Positions 62,118 through 64,000 of a stretch of 64,000 nucleotides of DNA are shown piece by piece (within the stretch, counting starts at the first letter, position 1; every line of letters starts with the position of its first letter). The position numbers and the translations under genes were made by a program. This stretch comes from Actinokineospora sp. NBRC 105648 (lineage in GTDB: Bacteria > Actinomycetota > Actinomycetes > Mycobacteriales > Pseudonocardiaceae): NCBI RefSeq assembly GCF_030269645.1, contig NZ_BSTR01000001.1, positions 301,740 through 365,739 of the forward strand. Direction: 5' to 3'. Under the pieces are notes generated by a model. The model searched no databases, was not told the origin of the DNA, and saw only the letters and a list, made by a program, of their open reading frames with translations.

Positions 62118-63119
62118 TCACCGCGCGGCCTGCCGTCCGGCCGATCGCACGCCGAGGTCCACGGGTTCATGGCGGCGGCGGTACTCCGACGGTGTCAAAC
62201 CCGTGTGCCGCCGCAGGTGCGCCCGCAGGTTCGCCGCCGTGCCCAGCCCGCAGGCCGCCGCCACCCGGTCCAGGCGCAGGTCGCCGCGTTCGATCAGCCT
62301 GCGGGCCAGGGTGATCCGCTCGGTCGTCAGCCAGGCCAGGGGAGTGGTGCCCAGTTCGGCGCGGAAGCGGCGGTACAGGGTGGCCTGGCTGGCGGCGGCG
62401 CGATCGGCGAGGGCGCCCACGGTGAGCGGGCGGTCGAGCCGTTCGCGGGCCCAGTCCAGCACGGGCGCCAGTGAGGTGTCGGCGGTCGCGGGCACCGGCC
62501 GGTCGACGAACTGGCGCCTGCCGCCGTCGCGCGGGCCCGCGAAGATCAGCCGCCTGCTGACCGCGTTCGCCACCTCGGCGCCGTGGTCGGACTGGATCAG
62601 GTGCAGGCCCAGGTCGAGCGCGGCCGCGCTGCCCGCCGAGGTGAGGATGCCGCCGTCGTCGACGAACAGGACGTCGGAGGCGAACCGGACCCGGGGGTGC
62701 CTGCGGGTGAACGCGGCGGCCCAGCGCCAGTGGGTGGTCGCGGTCCGACCGTCGAGGACACCGGCCTCGGCCAGGGCGAAGGCGCCGGTGCAGAAGCTCA
62801 CCAACCGGGCACCGCGCTCGGCGGCCCGGGCGATCGCCGCGCGCACCGGCGCGGCCGCGGGCGCCCGGGGGTCGGGCCGGTTGGGCACGATCAGGGTGTC
62901 CGCGGCGTCGGCGGCGGACAGGTCGGCGATGTCGGAGACGGTGAACAGGCCCTGGTGCATCCGCACGCTCGGGGTCGCCGCGCACAGGGTGAACTCGTAC
63001 CAGGGCCTGCGCAGCTCCGGGCGGCGCAGGCCGAACAGCTCGCTGGCCACCCCCAGCTCGAACGGGTTGGCGCCGTCCTCGACCAGCAGCGCGACCCGGT
63101 GCGCGAAATCTTGCGACAT
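62118..63119 (-). CDS. GlxA-type AraC regulator with DJ-1/PfpI domain
   Basis: The 333-residue protein starts at ATG 63117-63119. The N-terminal about 190 residues form a class I glutamine amidotransferase/PfpI-like domain (VALLVEDGANPFELGVASEL; nucleophile-elbow SFCTGAFALAEAG near 106-118). The C-terminal AraC domain has two helix-turn-helix units (LTVGALADRAAASQATLYRR and LGTAANLRAHLRRHTGLTP). Such regulators often respond to nitrogen compounds such as glycine betaine. It diverges from the RraA-type gene by 51 bp, so that gene is a likely target. Confidence 0.92.
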   Translation of the reverse strand: MSQDFAHRVALLVEDGANPFELGVASELFGLRRPELRRPWYEFTLCAATPSVRMHQGLFTVSDIADLSAADAADTLIVPNRPDPRAPAAAPVRAAIARAAERGARLVSFCTGAFALAEAGVLDGRTATTHWRWAAAFTRRHPRVRFASDVLFVDDGGILTSAGSAAALDLGLHLIQSDHGAEVANAVSRRLIFAGPRDGGRRQFVDRPVPATADTSLAPVLDWARERLDRPLTVGALADRAAASQATLYRRFRAELGTTPLAWLTTERITLARRLIERGDLRLDRVAAACGLGTAANLRAHLRRHTGLTPSEYRRRHEPVDLGVRSAGRQAAR

Positions 63120-63170
63120 GTGCGATTCCTAGCACTCGCCGCCGCCCGGTGTCCCGGACAGGATGACCCC

Positions 63171-63860
63171 ATGACGCCTGACCGCTTCGCCGCGCTCACC
63201 AACGCCCACCTCACCGACGCGTGTGTCCGCACCGGGGTCCCCGTCCGCTGCGTGTCCCTGCGGGCGGTCGCCGCGGGCAGTCGGGTGATCGGCCGGGTCG
63301 CGCCCGCCCGGCACGCCGGGAGCGTGGACGTGTTCCTGGAGGCGATCGGCGAGGCGCGGCCGGGGGACGTGCTGGTCGTCGACAACGGCGGCAGGCTCGA
63401 CCACGCGTGCGTCGGCGACCTGGTCGTCCTGGAGGCGCAGGCGGCGGGCCTGGCCGGGGTGGTGGTGTGGGGGCTGCACCGCGACACCGTGGACGTCGTG
63501 GCGACCGGCCTGCCGGTGTTCAGCCTCGGCGCCATCCCGACCGGTCCGCTCGCCGTCGAACCCCGCCCCGCCGACGCCCTGACCACCGCGACGGTCGGCC
63601 CGTGGGAGGTGGGCCGCGACGACGTGGTCGCCGCCGACGAGGACGGCGTCCTGTTCCTGCCCGCCGACCGCGTCGAGGACCTGTTCACCCTCGCCGAGTC
63701 GATCCGCGACACCGAGCGCGCCCAAGCCGCCCGCATCACCGGCGGTGTCACGCTGCGTGAACAGGTCCGCTTCGACACCTACCTCGCCCGGCGCCGCGCG
63801 GAACCCGACCTGACCTTCCGCGCCCACCTGCGGACCGTCGGCGGCGCCGTCGAAGAGTGA
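63171..63860 (+). CDS. RraA-family protein / HMG aldolase-like
   Basis: The 229-residue protein starts at ATG 63171 after GGATGACCCC. The RraA/menG-like fold shows GDVLVVDNGGRLDHACVGDLVV (within about 64-86) and GVVVWGLHRDTVDV near 98-111. GDV and D/R residues correspond to the metal and substrate positions of 4-hydroxy-4-methyl-2-oxoglutarate aldolases. RNase-E inhibitors of this family occur in Gram-negative bacteria, so an aldolase or decarboxylase role is likelier here. Divergent from a GlxA-type regulator. Confidence 0.85.
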   Translation: MTPDRFAALTNAHLTDACVRTGVPVRCVSLRAVAAGSRVIGRVAPARHAGSVDVFLEAIGEARPGDVLVVDNGGRLDHACVGDLVVLEAQAAGLAGVVVWGLHRDTVDVVATGLPVFSLGAIPTGPLAVEPRPADALTTATVGPWEVGRDDVVAADEDGVLFLPADRVEDLFTLAESIRDTERAQAARITGGVTLREQVRFDTYLARRRAEPDLTFRAHLRTVGGAVEE

Positions 63861-63931
63861 GCCGCCGAGGCATGAACCGGCGCGGGCTGGGCACCTCTGT
63901 TCGACACCCCCGAACACCGAGGAGCCCCCGA

Positions 63932-64000
63932 TGCCCGAGTCCCACGACGACCAAGTCCGCCACCTGGCCAAGATGGCGGGCGACATCCGGGTGGGCATGC
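63932..64000 (+). CDS. Start of a flavin/stress-type protein, 5' part only
   Basis: The ATG at 63932 with GAGGAG 7 bases before it opens a frame of 23 codons to the window edge (MPESHDDQVRHLAKMAGDIR). The start resembles general stress protein 26/pyridoxamine-phosphate-oxidase-like proteins, which open with a helix followed by a strand around IRVGML. Only the first helix is in view, so the family is a guess. Confidence 0.45.

Overview
The window is high-GC actinomycete DNA. Start codons are often GTG, neighbouring genes overlap by ATGA or GTGA, and rare AT-rich patches stand out. A DUF3558 lipoprotein next to a small ESX-like helical protein, many XRE, ArsR and LysR regulators, and a short palindromic coding-region word all fit the Pseudonocardiaceae (Actinokineospora, Saccharothrix, Actinosynnema or Lentzea type). 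That placement is an inference, because there is no rRNA here to confirm it.

The left 27.6 kb is mostly a secondary-lipid gene cluster built round a PUFA-type (Pfa) iterative fatty acid synthase. A front operon (1-2204) holds a hotdog thioesterase, a free ACP, a cyclopropane-synthase-like methyltransferase and a soluble diiron acyl-ACP desaturase. After a cell-envelope insert (2378-4228) come a thioesterase, two LysR regulators (the first with a TTA codon), a fatty acyl-CoA ligase and another thioesterase. The core operon (9906-27615) runs: FAD oxidoreductase, SGNH esterase, PfaA-like KS-MAT-5xACP-KR-DH, PfaC-like dehydratase without KS-CLF, PfaD enoyl reductase, fused AccD-AccA, AccB, AccC, and a [2Fe-2S] reductase. 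Together these could make malonyl-CoA, build a (poly)unsaturated chain, desaturate or methylate it on a carrier protein, and release or activate it. The product is unknown.

From 27.6 to 31.1 kb an ECF sigma factor heads an alkylation-repair operon: MGMT with a C-terminal Ada zinc domain, an unknown protein, and AlkB. An acyl-CoA dehydrogenase homologue diverges from it. From 31.2 to 35.9 kb there are an RNA methylase, an ArsR/SRPBCC pair and a small methyltransferase. Two copies of a 142-bp nested palindrome lie here, and a third, diverged copy lies at 55.9 kb. From 35.9 to 41.6 kb a MacAB-like ABC exporter is joined to an OmpR-type two-component system.

From 41.7 to 47.1 kb lie an XRE/TPR regulator and a modABC molybdate transporter whose modA and modB are split by 1.1 kb of low-complexity repeats. 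From 47.3 to 55.8 kb are an EF-hand protein, a decayed flavodoxin gene, an AT-rich 41-bp palindrome, a NarL-type response regulator with two adjacent sensor proteins (one degenerate), a membrane NACHT NTPase and a PLP lyase. The last 8 kb holds an ArsR-type regulator, a two-gene unit of a double-ATPase AAA-HerA protein and a winged-helix partner, a GlxA-type regulator, an RraA-family protein and the start of another gene.
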